A DNA stretch of 64,000 nt from Jeotgalicoccus marinus DSM 19772. Lineage in GTDB: Bacteria; Bacillota; Bacilli; Staphylococcales; Salinicoccaceae. Within the stretch, counting starts at the first letter, position 1. Each line of letters opens with the position of its first letter. Shown here in pieces: positions 19,901-27,746 of this stretch. The notes under the pieces were generated by a model that saw nothing but the letters and a program-made list of their open reading frames with translations, was not told where the DNA came from and searched no databases. A program made the translations under genes and the position numbers. The stretch is from contig NZ_AUEE01000006.1 in NCBI RefSeq assembly GCF_000425825.1, forward strand, positions 62,001 to 126,000, read 5' to 3'.

Positions 19901-21586
19901 ATGAGTCTGCAAACACGTGTGTCTTACATTAATCGCTACAGAGAAATTGCAATTGCAATTTCAAAAAGTGGCTTTGGTTATATTATTGAGGAGCTCGGCC
20001 TAGATAAGGTAATTTCCCTACCAAGAAGATTACTAATTTGTCAAAAAGATGATGAAGTTCAAGAATTAACCTATGCAGAGAGAATTCGCTTGTTTATCGA
20101 ATCGATGGGGACCACCTTTATTAAGCTAGGTCAAATTGCTTCTACACGTGGTGACTTACTCCCACCAGAGCTCATTAAAGAACTTGAAAAACTACAGAGT
20201 CACGTGCCAAGTTTTCCGAGTGACAATGTGAAGACGATTATTGAAGATGCACTCGGCGCTCCAATGGATGAAATATTTATGATCTTTGATGAAGATCCAG
20301 TCGGGTCTGCCTCAATTGGTCAAGTTCACCGGGCAATGTTATTAAGTGGTGAAGATGTTGCCGTTAAGGTGCAACGTCCAAATATTGAAAAGACTGTCCG
20401 CACAGACCTTGAAATTCTCAGGCATTTAGCAACACTCGCTGAGTCAAATCTTGAGTGGGCAAGAAACTATCAAGTTACCGATATGATCGATGAATTTTCA
20501 ACCGCTTTAATCAATGAATTAGATTATACGATTGAAGCGAGAAATATGGAACGCATAAGTAAAACTCATAAGCATGACAGTCGTGTAATCATCCCTGGTA
20601 TTCATTGGGATTATACGACTAAAGAAGTTTTAGTGATGGACTTTATAAAAGGTACACCTATAAACCAATTCGATAAGCTCGATGCATTAAATATTGACCG
20701 AAGTAAAGTGGCAGACACACTAGCTAAGTCAATTTTTAAACAAATCTTTGAAGATGGCTACTTCCACGGTGATCCGCATCCAGGTAATGTCAGTGTGTTA
20801 AATGACGGCAGTCTCGTCTTTTTAGACTTTGGAATGATTGGTCGCTTGACAAGTGATTTAAAAAATAACTTTGGTTCATTACTGATTTCATTAATGAAAA
20901 AAGATGCATCAGGTGTTGTTAAATCTATCGTAAAAATGGGTGTTGTCCCAGCTGATGTCTCAATGAAAAAGTTAAATCGTGAAGCGGAAATCATGAGAGA
21001 TAAATATTATGATGTTCCCTTATCCAAATTGAATTTCTCTGATGCAGTCAATGATTTATTTGGCATTGCGAATAAGTATAAAATTAAGTTACCTCAAGAC
21101 TTCACAATACTAGCGAAGACACTCTTAACTCTAGAAGGTGTCGTCAGTAAGCTGGATCCAGACTTTAGTATTATGGACGTTGCTGAACCGTTTGGTAAGG
21201 CTTTATTACTTGAAAGATATAACCCTAAAAACTTAATCGATTTTCAAATCGATGAGCTCCAGCAAATTGGTACAGAACTTAGAGATGTAACTTCTAATGT
21301 GCACCAGTTTTCTAAAGGCTTAAAAAACTCTAATTTACCGATTGAAATTGATGTTAAAGGCCGTTCCCAATTTTCAAAACATCTAGATAGAGTCATTAAC
21401 CGACTTAGTTTCTCTATTGTTTTACTTGCCTTTAGTATTGTCATGGTAGGACTTATAGTCGGCTCAGCTATACTCGGTGAAGGTAGTATTATTTTTAGAA
21501 TACCTATCATTGAAATTGCAGCTATTTTTGCAATGGGCATGTTTATTTGGCTCCTCTGGTCAATCGTTAAATCAGGTAGGTTCTAA
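19901..21586 (+). CDS. AarF/UbiB (ABC1) family atypical kinase
   Basis: 561 residues. The family signatures KLGQIASTRGDLLPPELIKELEKLQ (KxGQ motif), PVGSASIGQVHRA (A-rich loop), VAVKVQRP with the VAIK-like lysine, FHGDPHPGNV and FLDFGMIGR are all present. Two hydrophobic segments close the C-terminus (about 500-520 and 535-555), so it should be membrane bound. Homologues support biosynthesis of isoprenoid quinones; here that would be menaquinone, which is inference. Confidence 0.93.
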   Translation: MSLQTRVSYINRYREIAIAISKSGFGYIIEELGLDKVISLPRRLLICQKDDEVQELTYAERIRLFIESMGTTFIKLGQIASTRGDLLPPELIKELEKLQSHVPSFPSDNVKTIIEDALGAPMDEIFMIFDEDPVGSASIGQVHRAMLLSGEDVAVKVQRPNIEKTVRTDLEILRHLATLAESNLEWARNYQVTDMIDEFSTALINELDYTIEARNMERISKTHKHDSRVIIPGIHWDYTTKEVLVMDFIKGTPINQFDKLDALNIDRSKVADTLAKSIFKQIFEDGYFHGDPHPGNVSVLNDGSLVFLDFGMIGRLTSDLKNNFGSLLISLMKKDASGVVKSIVKMGVVPADVSMKKLNREAEIMRDKYYDVPLSKLNFSDAVNDLFGIANKYKIKLPQDFTILAKTLLTLEGVVSKLDPDFSIMDVAEPFGKALLLERYNPKNLIDFQIDELQQIGTELRDVTSNVHQFSKGLKNSNLPIEIDVKGRSQFSKHLDRVINRLSFSIVLLAFSIVMVGLIVGSAILGEGSIIFRIPIIEIAAIFAMGMFIWLLWSIVKSGRF

Positions 21587-21599
21587 AGAATAGGTATAT

Positions 21600-21636
21600 A
21601 AAAAATGCCCTTAGATTTTTTAATCTAGGGGCATTT
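21600..21636. terminator. Bidirectional terminator between AarF and the Rrf2 regulator
   Basis: A long stem AAATGCCCTTAGATT / AATCTAGGGGCATTT with a TTTT loop. On the minus strand it is followed by six T residues, which favours the Rrf2 gene, but it stands between convergent genes and can serve both. Confidence 0.8.
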
Positions 21637-21641
21637 AACAT

Positions 21642-22058
21642 TTAGATATAAAACATATATCCATCAAATTCATCTGTATCATTGTCGATAATATCGTGTA
21701 AGGTCGTGTGATCTAACACATCGTTAACGGCATTACCAATACGTTTCCACAAGAAGCTTTCATTTTTACTCTCATGATCGTCGGAATCAACCACCATGAC
21801 ATTTTCTTCTACTGCAGAGAACACTTGCCCTACTGTTATTTCTTTTGGTGGATAATTTAGTTCATATCCCCCGTACGCACCTCTTGTACTTTTAACTAAA
21901 CCATCTTTCTTTAAGTTAGCAACAATCTGTTCTAGATATAAATCACTAATATCTCTTTCTATTGCTACTGATTTTACACTACGTTTTTTTATGCCATATT
22001 CTTTTGCTAATGTCAGCATAAAATATAATCCATATCTACCTTTAGTGGATATTTTCAT
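21642..22058 (-). CDS. cymR: Rrf2 family transcriptional regulator, CymR-like
   Basis: 138 residues from the ATG at 22058 (AGGTG site). MKISTKGRYGLYFMLTLAKEYG followed by SDLYLEQIVANLKKDGLVKSTRGAYGGYEL is the winged-helix DNA-binding domain and matches CymR. CymR represses cysteine uptake and synthesis genes, working with cysteine synthase CysK. No cysteine triplet for an Fe-S cluster is visible, which also fits CymR rather than IscR or NsrR. It is divergent from rarA, its usual neighbour. The C-terminal part after residue 115 is more acidic than I expect. Confidence 0.85.
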   Translation of the reverse strand: MKISTKGRYGLYFMLTLAKEYGIKKRSVKSVAIERDISDLYLEQIVANLKKDGLVKSTRGAYGGYELNYPPKEITVGQVFSAVEENVMVVDSDDHESKNESFLWKRIGNAVNDVLDHTTLHDIIDNDTDEFDGYMFYI

Positions 22059-22140
22059 TGTTACACCTCTAAAATTTAAGTTCATAAAGATTTTGTATTA
22101 TAATTAAATATAACATATCTTTAAAGTAAGGTGAAAAACT

Positions 22141-23412
22141 ATGAATAACCAACCGTTAAGCTATCGAATGCGTCCTCAAAATATTGATGAAGTCCTAGGT
22201 CAGAACCATCTCGTCGGCCAAGGTGGTATTATAAGACGTATGGTCGACGCAAAAAGATTGTCATCAATGATTTTATATGGCCCACCGGGTATTGGTAAGA
22301 CCAGTATAGCAAGTGCCATTGCTGGTTCAACTAAATATAAATTCCGCACTTTAAATGCGGTGACGGATACTAAGAAAGATATGCAGATTGTGGCAGAAGA
22401 AGGTAAAATGAGCGGGAGTGTCATCTTACTCTTAGATGAAATCCACAGGCTGGATAAGGCTAAACAAGATTTTCTTTTACCTCATTTAGAGAAAGGTACG
22501 ATTATTCTAATTGGGGCGACAACCTCCAATCCCTACCATGCAATTAATCCCGCCATTCGCTCAAGAACTCAGATTTTTGAACTAAATCCATTAGAAACAG
22601 AGGATATTAAAACCGCAATCCAGAGAGCTCTTAACGATAGTGAACGTGGTTTAGCTGATTTAAATATAACAATTGAAGACGATGCAATTGAACACTTTGT
22701 TTCCTCTTCACATGGTGATGTAAGAAGTGCTTTAAATGCTCTAGAGCTTGCTGCCTTAAGTTCTAACAAAGAAGATGGTACTGTTAACATCACCTTGCAA
22801 GATGCCTTAGATTGTATGCAAAAATCAGCATTCTTACACGATAAAGACGGTGACATGCATTATGATGTAATGAGCGCCTTACAGAAATCTATTCGTGGTA
22901 GCGATGTCGATGCAGCGCTTCACTACCTAGCACGTTTAATTGAAGCTGGTGATTTGGTTACAATTGCAAGACGTATACTCGTCATTGCTTATGAAGATAT
23001 TTCCCTTGCAAATCCAAACATCGCATCCAGAACTCTTGATGCGATAATTGCTGCAGAACGACTTGGTTTTCCAGAAGCGCGTATTCCTCTGTCACAAGCT
23101 GTAATTGAGCTCGCCTTAACACCTAAATCAAATACAGCAATTACAAGTATTGATCAGGCATTATCTGACGTACGTAAAGGAAAAACCGGTGCAATACCTC
23201 GCCATCTAAGGGATGGACATTATAAAGGTGCTAAGGAATTAGGTAATGCCATTGGCTACAAATACCCACATGATTATCCTAACCATGTTGTTAGTCAACA
23301 ATATCTACCTGATGCGATTAAAAATAAGAGATATTATAAAGATGATGGCATTAGTAAATACGAGCAAACTTTAACCGAAACCTATCGCAAACTTAAAAAT
23401 TTAAATAAATAA
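22141..23412 (+). CDS. rarA: Replication-associated recombination protein RarA (MgsA, YrvN)
   Basis: 423 residues. A clamp-loader-like AAA+ ATPase: Walker A YGPPGIGKTS, Walker B LLLDEIHRLDKAKQDFLLP, sensor 1 GATTSNP and the arginine finger region PAIRSRTQIF. The C-terminal tetramer domain holds ARRILVIAYEDISLANP and GAIPRHLRDGHYKGAKELG. It acts at stalled forks. It is followed by a strong terminator. Confidence 0.96.
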   Translation: MNNQPLSYRMRPQNIDEVLGQNHLVGQGGIIRRMVDAKRLSSMILYGPPGIGKTSIASAIAGSTKYKFRTLNAVTDTKKDMQIVAEEGKMSGSVILLLDEIHRLDKAKQDFLLPHLEKGTIILIGATTSNPYHAINPAIRSRTQIFELNPLETEDIKTAIQRALNDSERGLADLNITIEDDAIEHFVSSSHGDVRSALNALELAALSSNKEDGTVNITLQDALDCMQKSAFLHDKDGDMHYDVMSALQKSIRGSDVDAALHYLARLIEAGDLVTIARRILVIAYEDISLANPNIASRTLDAIIAAERLGFPEARIPLSQAVIELALTPKSNTAITSIDQALSDVRKGKTGAIPRHLRDGHYKGAKELGNAIGYKYPHDYPNHVVSQQYLPDAIKNKRYYKDDGISKYEQTLTETYRKLKNLNK

Positions 23413-23443
23413 AGCAGTGTGGAAAATCCACACTGCTTTTTCT
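23412..23443 (+). terminator. Terminator after rarA
   Basis: A 12-bp perfect stem AAGCAGTGTGGA / TCCACACTGCTT with an AAA loop, followed by TTTC T on the plus strand. Confidence 0.9.
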
Positions 23444-23445
23444 CA

Positions 23446-23677
23446 TAAAAAATAACCACCAAGAAAACTTGGTGGCTACCGAAATACCCAACATAAGCCG
23501 TGTGTTATTGTTGATTATTTTGGCCTGCTATTTGCAGGTGGGTGCCCTGTTTCCAACTCCAAACGTCCTATTGCGTTCATAGGCTTGTTTTTCGAAAGAA
23601 AACCAATTAGGCTCCCGTTTAAAAAGGTGTTAGGTCAAAATATAATTCAACACATCACGAACTCTTCAGGAATTTCT
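23446..23677 (-). ncRNA. ssrS: 6S RNA (regulator of RNA polymerase)
   Basis: The stretch between rarA and fnr holds no gene. Its minus strand reads GATGTGTTG...TTTTGACCTAACACC...AACGGGAGCC near the 5' end, resembling Bacillus 6S-1 RNA, and ends in a terminator (stem CCACCAAG/CTTGGTGG at 23456-23475, then T-rich). The two arms of the RNA (AACACATCACG region and the GTGTTATTG region) can pair to the long closing duplex with a central bulge, as required to mimic an open promoter. In Bacillus the bsrA gene lies next to the rarA-aspS locus. A -10-like TATTAT lies just upstream; the exact 5' end is approximate. Confidence 0.85.
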
Positions 23678-23734
23678 ATTAATATAATAATACCACAAAA
23701 TATATAGAAGTAAACTAAAAAGTCTGAAAGCGCT

Positions 23735-24430
23735 TTAAAATACTTGGCAAACATCTATATGACAGTCTTCACAATTAATCATATGTCGTAGTTTTTCGAT
23801 GTTATGTATTGTAATTACTTTATTTTCTATTGTAATCAATTCCTGCTGAATTAATTCTCTCAATAATCTATTAACGACCTCTCTAGAGGTTCCACACAAT
23901 TGCCCCATCTCTTGGTTTGTAATCTTTGTTTTAATTACAATCCCTTTTGAAGTCTTTTCACCAAATGAATTGGATAAGCGAATTAAAGTTGAACAAAGTG
24001 CCCCAATTTTACCGTACATGATATTGTCTCGCATTTTAGTAATTGAGCGTTGTCGATCAATCTCTACCCAGTGCATCCATTCTGTTTTTATATCTTCATT
24101 TTCTAATATTAGAGTCTCAAATCTCTTTCTAGAAATTTTATAGATTTCTGTATTTACTTTTGCCTTAGCGTAAGTTGCATGAACTTTCGGTCCACAAAAG
24201 AGTGTTACAGCACCAAATATGCCTTTCTCACTAATTAAATTTGTGGCCAATTCAACACCTTCTGGTTGCATACGACTAATAAATACTTGTCCTTTTTTAA
24301 TGGTGCATATGTAGGTTGTTTCATCACCTGGATAATAAATATAATCGCCTTTGTTAAAGCTCATTTTTGAGCCGTGAGTTTCTATAAGACTAATGAGTTG
24401 GTCAGGATAAAAAATTGTATTATTCATCAT
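23735..24430 (-). CDS. fnr: Crp/Fnr family oxygen regulator, Bacillus-type Fnr
   Basis: 231 residues. The N-terminal cyclic-nucleotide-type beta roll (residues 20-110) leads into a long dimer helix and a winged HTH (TNQEMGQLCGTSREVVNRLLREL). The extreme C-terminus is C220-x2-C223-x4-C228, the same spacing and place as the [4Fe-4S] ligands C227, C230 and C235 of B. subtilis Fnr, and D135 in KMRDNIM aligns with its fourth ligand D141. So this is probably an oxygen-sensing Fe-S activator, unlike the cysteine-free ArcR of staphylococci. It is divergent from the ba3 oxidase operon with an Fnr box between them. Confidence 0.88.
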   Translation of the reverse strand: MMNNTIFYPDQLISLIETHGSKMSFNKGDYIYYPGDETTYICTIKKGQVFISRMQPEGVELATNLISEKGIFGAVTLFCGPKVHATYAKAKVNTEIYKISRKRFETLILENEDIKTEWMHWVEIDRQRSITKMRDNIMYGKIGALCSTLIRLSNSFGEKTSKGIVIKTKITNQEMGQLCGTSREVVNRLLRELIQQELITIENKVITIHNIEKLRHMINCEDCHIDVCQVF

Positions 24431-24470
24431 AATTTAACCTCCAGTCATTTGAGTAAATTTTATCATAAAG

Positions 24471-24486
24471 TGTGACAAATATCACT
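24471..24486. promoter_or_regulatory. Fnr binding site in the fnr / ba3 oxidase intergenic region
   Basis: TGTGACAAATATCACT fits the Fnr consensus TGTGA-N6-TCAC(A/T), with one mismatch at the last base of the palindrome. Its centre, 24478.5, is 41.5 bases upstream of the start predicted from the TACAAT box at 24508-24513, the class II activator position. On the other strand it lies within the likely fnr promoter (TATGAT at 24467-24462). Confidence 0.8.
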
Positions 24487-24507
24487 TTTTTCTGAGGCCT
24501 ACTCGCT

Positions 24508-24513
24508 TACAAT
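24508..24513 (+). promoter_or_regulatory. Predicted -10 box of the ba3 oxidase operon
   Basis: TACAAT, five of six consensus bases, with predicted transcription start near 24520. No good -35 box is present at the correct spacing, as expected for an activator-dependent promoter. Confidence 0.5.
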
Positions 24514-24549
24514 TTATGTATAGAAAACATTCGTAAAGAAGGTGAAAGT

Positions 24550-24702
24550 ATGACTGAGAAGAAAAATTTAGACAAAAAGAACGAAGAAGATAGCCATCAA
24601 AATATGGATTTAAGAGGCACATTTATGATGGTACTTTTTCTCGGAGGTTTAATGTTACTCAGTTGGTTCGGTGCATTTATTTTATTCATGGAAAGGATGT
24701 AG
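24550..24702 (+). CDS. Cytochrome c oxidase subunit 2A-like small protein, 50 residues
   Basis: MTEKKNLDKKNEEDSHQ is followed by one hydrophobic span (about residues 24-46: GTFMMVLFLGGLMLLSWFGAFIL) and FMERM. Size, topology and the place before subunit II match the single-helix CoxIIa subunit of ba3 oxidases. An AAGGTG site lies 5-6 bases before the ATG, and the stop is 8 bases before subunit II. It belongs to the oxidase operon. Confidence 0.8.
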   Translation: MTEKKNLDKKNEEDSHQNMDLRGTFMMVLFLGGLMLLSWFGAFILFMERM

Positions 24703-24710
24703 GTTAACAC

Positions 24711-25202
24711 ATGCACAAGTTTGAGAAAATTTGGATTACGCTTGGGACCGGTTCTCTTGCGATATTTTTAATTATTTTAGGTATATCTGCAGTCCATGGT
24801 GGGCACACACCTGCTGCAAGTGGTATTGAAACTATAAATCCTGAACATGTCAGAGATGATGAACGATTTAAAGAGCCCGGACTCGTCGAGGCAACTTCTG
24901 GAGATCATGATTATGATTTATATTTTGTTGCGAGTGCTTTTATGTATGAACCAGGTGAAGTTGAAATTCCTGTGGGTTCTAAAGTTAAAGTCCATGTCAC
25001 CAGCCCAGATGTTGTTCACGGCTTTCAAGTCGTTGGGACAAATATCAACATGATGGCTGAACCGGGTCTAATTTCCACATATGATATGACCTTTGATGAG
25101 CCTGGAGAACATCTAATACTCTGCAACGAATATTGTGGTGTCGGTCATGCTGATATGACATCTAAATTGAAAATCGTAGATGGAGGTACAACGAATGACT
25201 AA
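24711..25202 (+). CDS. cbaB: ba3-type cytochrome c oxidase subunit II
   Basis: 163 residues. One N-terminal membrane helix (about 10-30) and an extracytoplasmic cupredoxin domain. The CuA site is complete: histidine in VVHGFQV and the C-x3-C-x3-H-x2-M motif CNEYCGVGHADM. The single helix and small size mark the B family (ba3/CbaB), not the two-helix caa3 or qox subunit II. It takes electrons from cytochrome c and passes them to subunit I. It overlaps the start of subunit I. Confidence 0.95.
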   Translation: MHKFEKIWITLGTGSLAIFLIILGISAVHGGHTPAASGIETINPEHVRDDERFKEPGLVEATSGDHDYDLYFVASAFMYEPGEVEIPVGSKVKVHVTSPDVVHGFQVVGTNINMMAEPGLISTYDMTFDEPGEHLILCNEYCGVGHADMTSKLKIVDGGTTND

Positions 25203-26871
25203 TTTCACAACTGCTCAAATGTTTGCACCACACACTAAGGTCGATTCTAAAGATAGTAAACTTGTTTTAGCAAACATGTTTTGGGTTGCATTCGCCTTAC
25301 TTATCGGTGGATCTGCTGGTCTCCTGCAGACCTTAGTACGTTCAGGTCAATTCGAATTACCTTTTGGTATCGGTTATTATCAACTTTTAACATTACACGG
25401 TGTTATACTTGCCTTAGTCATGACATTCTTCTTTATAATGGGCTTTCAAATTGCTGCGCTTTCAAGAACTGCAGGTCCGTTAAACAACAAAGAACGTCGA
25501 CTCGGTTGGATTGGCTTTTGGGTAATGACTGTCGGTACGCTTATGGCCGCGGTGATGATTGCGACTAATGAAGCTTCAGTTTTATATACTTTTTATGCAC
25601 CGCTTCAAGCACATGTTATTTTCTATATTGGATTAACGCTAGTCATCGTTGGTACATGGTTGTCTGCTTTAGGCCAAATGATGCGTTACTTCCGTTGGCG
25701 CAAAGAGAATAAAGGACAAAAGACACCTTTACTGAGCTATATGACAGCTGTAAATAACCTTATGTGGTATGTCTGTACAATAGGTGTTGCAACAACAGTA
25801 CTATTCCAATTTATTCCTTGGTCCGTTGGTTGGGTTGAGACAATAAATATTACACTAAGTCGTACCTTATTCTGGTATTTTGGTCATGCCTTGGTTTACT
25901 TCTGGCTCTTACCTGCTTACATGGTATGGTACGCAGTGATGCCAAAAATATTAGGTACAAAAGGATTCTCAGATAAACTAGCGCGTCTTGCTTTTGTATT
26001 ATTCTTATTCTTCAGTATCCCAGTTGGTATTCACCACCAACTCGTTGATCCTGGTATTGATGCATTTTGGAAAGGACTACAAGTTGTTCTAACTTTCATG
26101 GTTATTATTCCATCCTTAATGACTGCCTTTAGTATGTTTGCTGTATTTGAAACTTATGGACGTAACAAAGGCGCCACTGGTTTATTAGATTGGTTTAAAA
26201 AATTACCATGGTCTGATGCACGATTTGTGCTGGTATTTATAGGTATGCTCTTCTTCGTTCCAGGTGGACTTGGAGGTATTATTAATGCATCCGGTCAAAT
26301 GAACCAATTGGTACACAATACGATTTGGATTGTGGGTCACTTCCACATCACAGTAGGTGCACCTGTCGTACTTACCTACTTCGCAGCAATGTTATTTTTA
26401 CTTCCACATATTACAGGACATAAAATCGACCGCATTGCGAACAGATTGGGACTGATGCTCGCTTACACATGGGCACTGGGTATGGGTATTATGTCTGCAG
26501 CTATGCACTTTGCAGGATTAAGAGGCGCTCCACGTCGTTCAACCTTCTCTGAATACGGCGGTGCGCCAGTCGCAGAAGAATGGATTACTTATCAGGTCAT
26601 GCAAGCCGTCGGGGGTTCTTTCTTATTCATTGCAATTATTATCGCAATACTAATGTTCCTGAAATTGATTACTGGACCAAAAACAGATGAAATTGAAGAA
26701 TTTCCTGTCGCAGAATTCCTTGATCAGAATGATCCGCCAGTCAGATGGGTCGATAATTGGAGGCTGCTCTTTATAATTACAGCCTTTTTAGTACTAATTG
26801 CCTACACGGTACCAATCACACAAATGTTTACAGAGAACATTCCAGGTGCTAAAGGCTTTAAGTTATGGTAG
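25195..26871 (+). CDS. cbaA: ba3-type cytochrome c oxidase subunit I
   Basis: 558 residues, about 13 membrane helices. The ligands to low-spin haem, haem a3 and CuB are visible: LTLHGVILALVMTFF, FGHALVYFWLLPAY (CuB histidine and the cross-linked tyrosine, H-x3-Y), PVGIHHQLVDPGI (CuB His-His pair) and WIVGHFHITVGAPVV. The ATG at 25195 has GGAGG upstream and overlaps subunit II. B-family oxidases have high oxygen affinity, consistent with activation by Fnr. Confidence 0.96.
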   Translation: MTNFTTAQMFAPHTKVDSKDSKLVLANMFWVAFALLIGGSAGLLQTLVRSGQFELPFGIGYYQLLTLHGVILALVMTFFFIMGFQIAALSRTAGPLNNKERRLGWIGFWVMTVGTLMAAVMIATNEASVLYTFYAPLQAHVIFYIGLTLVIVGTWLSALGQMMRYFRWRKENKGQKTPLLSYMTAVNNLMWYVCTIGVATTVLFQFIPWSVGWVETINITLSRTLFWYFGHALVYFWLLPAYMVWYAVMPKILGTKGFSDKLARLAFVLFLFFSIPVGIHHQLVDPGIDAFWKGLQVVLTFMVIIPSLMTAFSMFAVFETYGRNKGATGLLDWFKKLPWSDARFVLVFIGMLFFVPGGLGGIINASGQMNQLVHNTIWIVGHFHITVGAPVVLTYFAAMLFLLPHITGHKIDRIANRLGLMLAYTWALGMGIMSAAMHFAGLRGAPRRSTFSEYGGAPVAEEWITYQVMQAVGGSFLFIAIIIAILMFLKLITGPKTDEIEEFPVAEFLDQNDPPVRWVDNWRLLFIITAFLVLIAYTVPITQMFTENIPGAKGFKLW

Positions 26872-26880
26872 CAAAATAAA

Positions 26881-26926
26881 AATGGTGTGAACATCTTAAA
26901 CAATGGATGTTCATACCATTTTTTAT
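26881..26926 (+). terminator. Terminator of the ba3 oxidase operon
   Basis: A 15-bp stem AATGGTGTGAACATC / GATGTTCATACCATT with one G-T pair, followed by TTTTTAT. Strong. Confidence 0.9.
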
Positions 26927-26955
26927 ATTGCCTGCTTGTTTTTCATAAATAAAGT

Positions 26956-27675
26956 TTAATTTTCTTTTAATCGACTCTTTGTAATATAACGGAACATTGG
27001 TATAACTGATTGTATCAGTATGCCGACAATAACAAAACCAAACATCACACCAGAAAGTGTAATAATATAATATTCGAACTCTCCTAAGTCTTGCCAGAAT
27101 GGCCGGTCAATAGTGTAGAAGTAATTACTACCTATTGATTTATTTAATAAGTGTGCAACTGTCATATATACCATAAAACCTAATGCAGAAATTATTGAAC
27201 CTTTGATATTAGGTACAAAGCCATTAATGGCATGTCTGATATATGGATATACGATAATTAAACTATGCAGGATAAAGAATGTTACACCAAGCATGTGGAA
27301 TGGTGATGAGATGCCTACAGGATAGATGAATGATGCGTAAGCAAAAATTCCCCAATAAAAAATAATTTGATCCAACCAAGCTTTGTTTACAAAGAACTGA
27401 ATGATAATCAGATAGCAAACTAAACGGCAAATGTGCAATGGTAAGGACTCAGTTAATGAATAATCAGTGAATCCGACAAAGTAAATGACACTCAGAACGC
27501 GCTGTAAAACGGCAAATGAAAGTATGATCACCATTGCCTTTTTAGGTTCTTTTTTTACCCGCCATCTGTTCTTGATTAAAAATGCAATAACTAAAGCAAA
27601 TCCAATCAAATAAATGATGTGCTCTAAACTGCCGAGTTCAATTGTCGCTGCATTTGGATCAACAAATGTTTGCAT
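26956..27675 (-). CDS. YwaF/TIGR02206 family integral membrane protein
   Basis: 239 residues with six to seven hydrophobic spans. The conserved family box SLPLHICRLVCYL is present, along with FYWGIFAYASFIYP, FHMLGVTFFILH and NYFYTIDRP. The family is related to TMEM164 and has no settled function in bacteria. GGAGG lies just before the ATG. It is convergent with the oxidase operon and downstream of aspS, from which it is separated by a terminator. Confidence 0.85.
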   Translation of the reverse strand: MQTFVDPNAATIELGSLEHIIYLIGFALVIAFLIKNRWRVKKEPKKAMVIILSFAVLQRVLSVIYFVGFTDYSLTESLPLHICRLVCYLIIIQFFVNKAWLDQIIFYWGIFAYASFIYPVGISSPFHMLGVTFFILHSLIIVYPYIRHAINGFVPNIKGSIISALGFMVYMTVAHLLNKSIGSNYFYTIDRPFWQDLGEFEYYIITLSGVMFGFVIVGILIQSVIPMFRYITKSRLKEN

Positions 27676-27689
27676 TCCCCGCCTCCATA

Positions 27690-27726
27690 ATTTTAAAAAT
27701 AGACTGAGATGAATTCATCTCAGTCT
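27690..27726 (-). terminator. Terminator after aspS
   Basis: Perfect 26-base palindrome AGACTGAGATGAA / TTCATCTCAGTCT at 27701-27726, followed on the minus strand by TATTTTTAAAATT. Confidence 0.8.
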
Positions 27727-27746
27727 AAGTGTAAACAATTTTCGTC

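Noticed and set aside
27701-27726. 26-base perfect palindrome as an operator
   Set aside because: A T run follows on the minus strand right after the aspS stop, so a terminator explains it.
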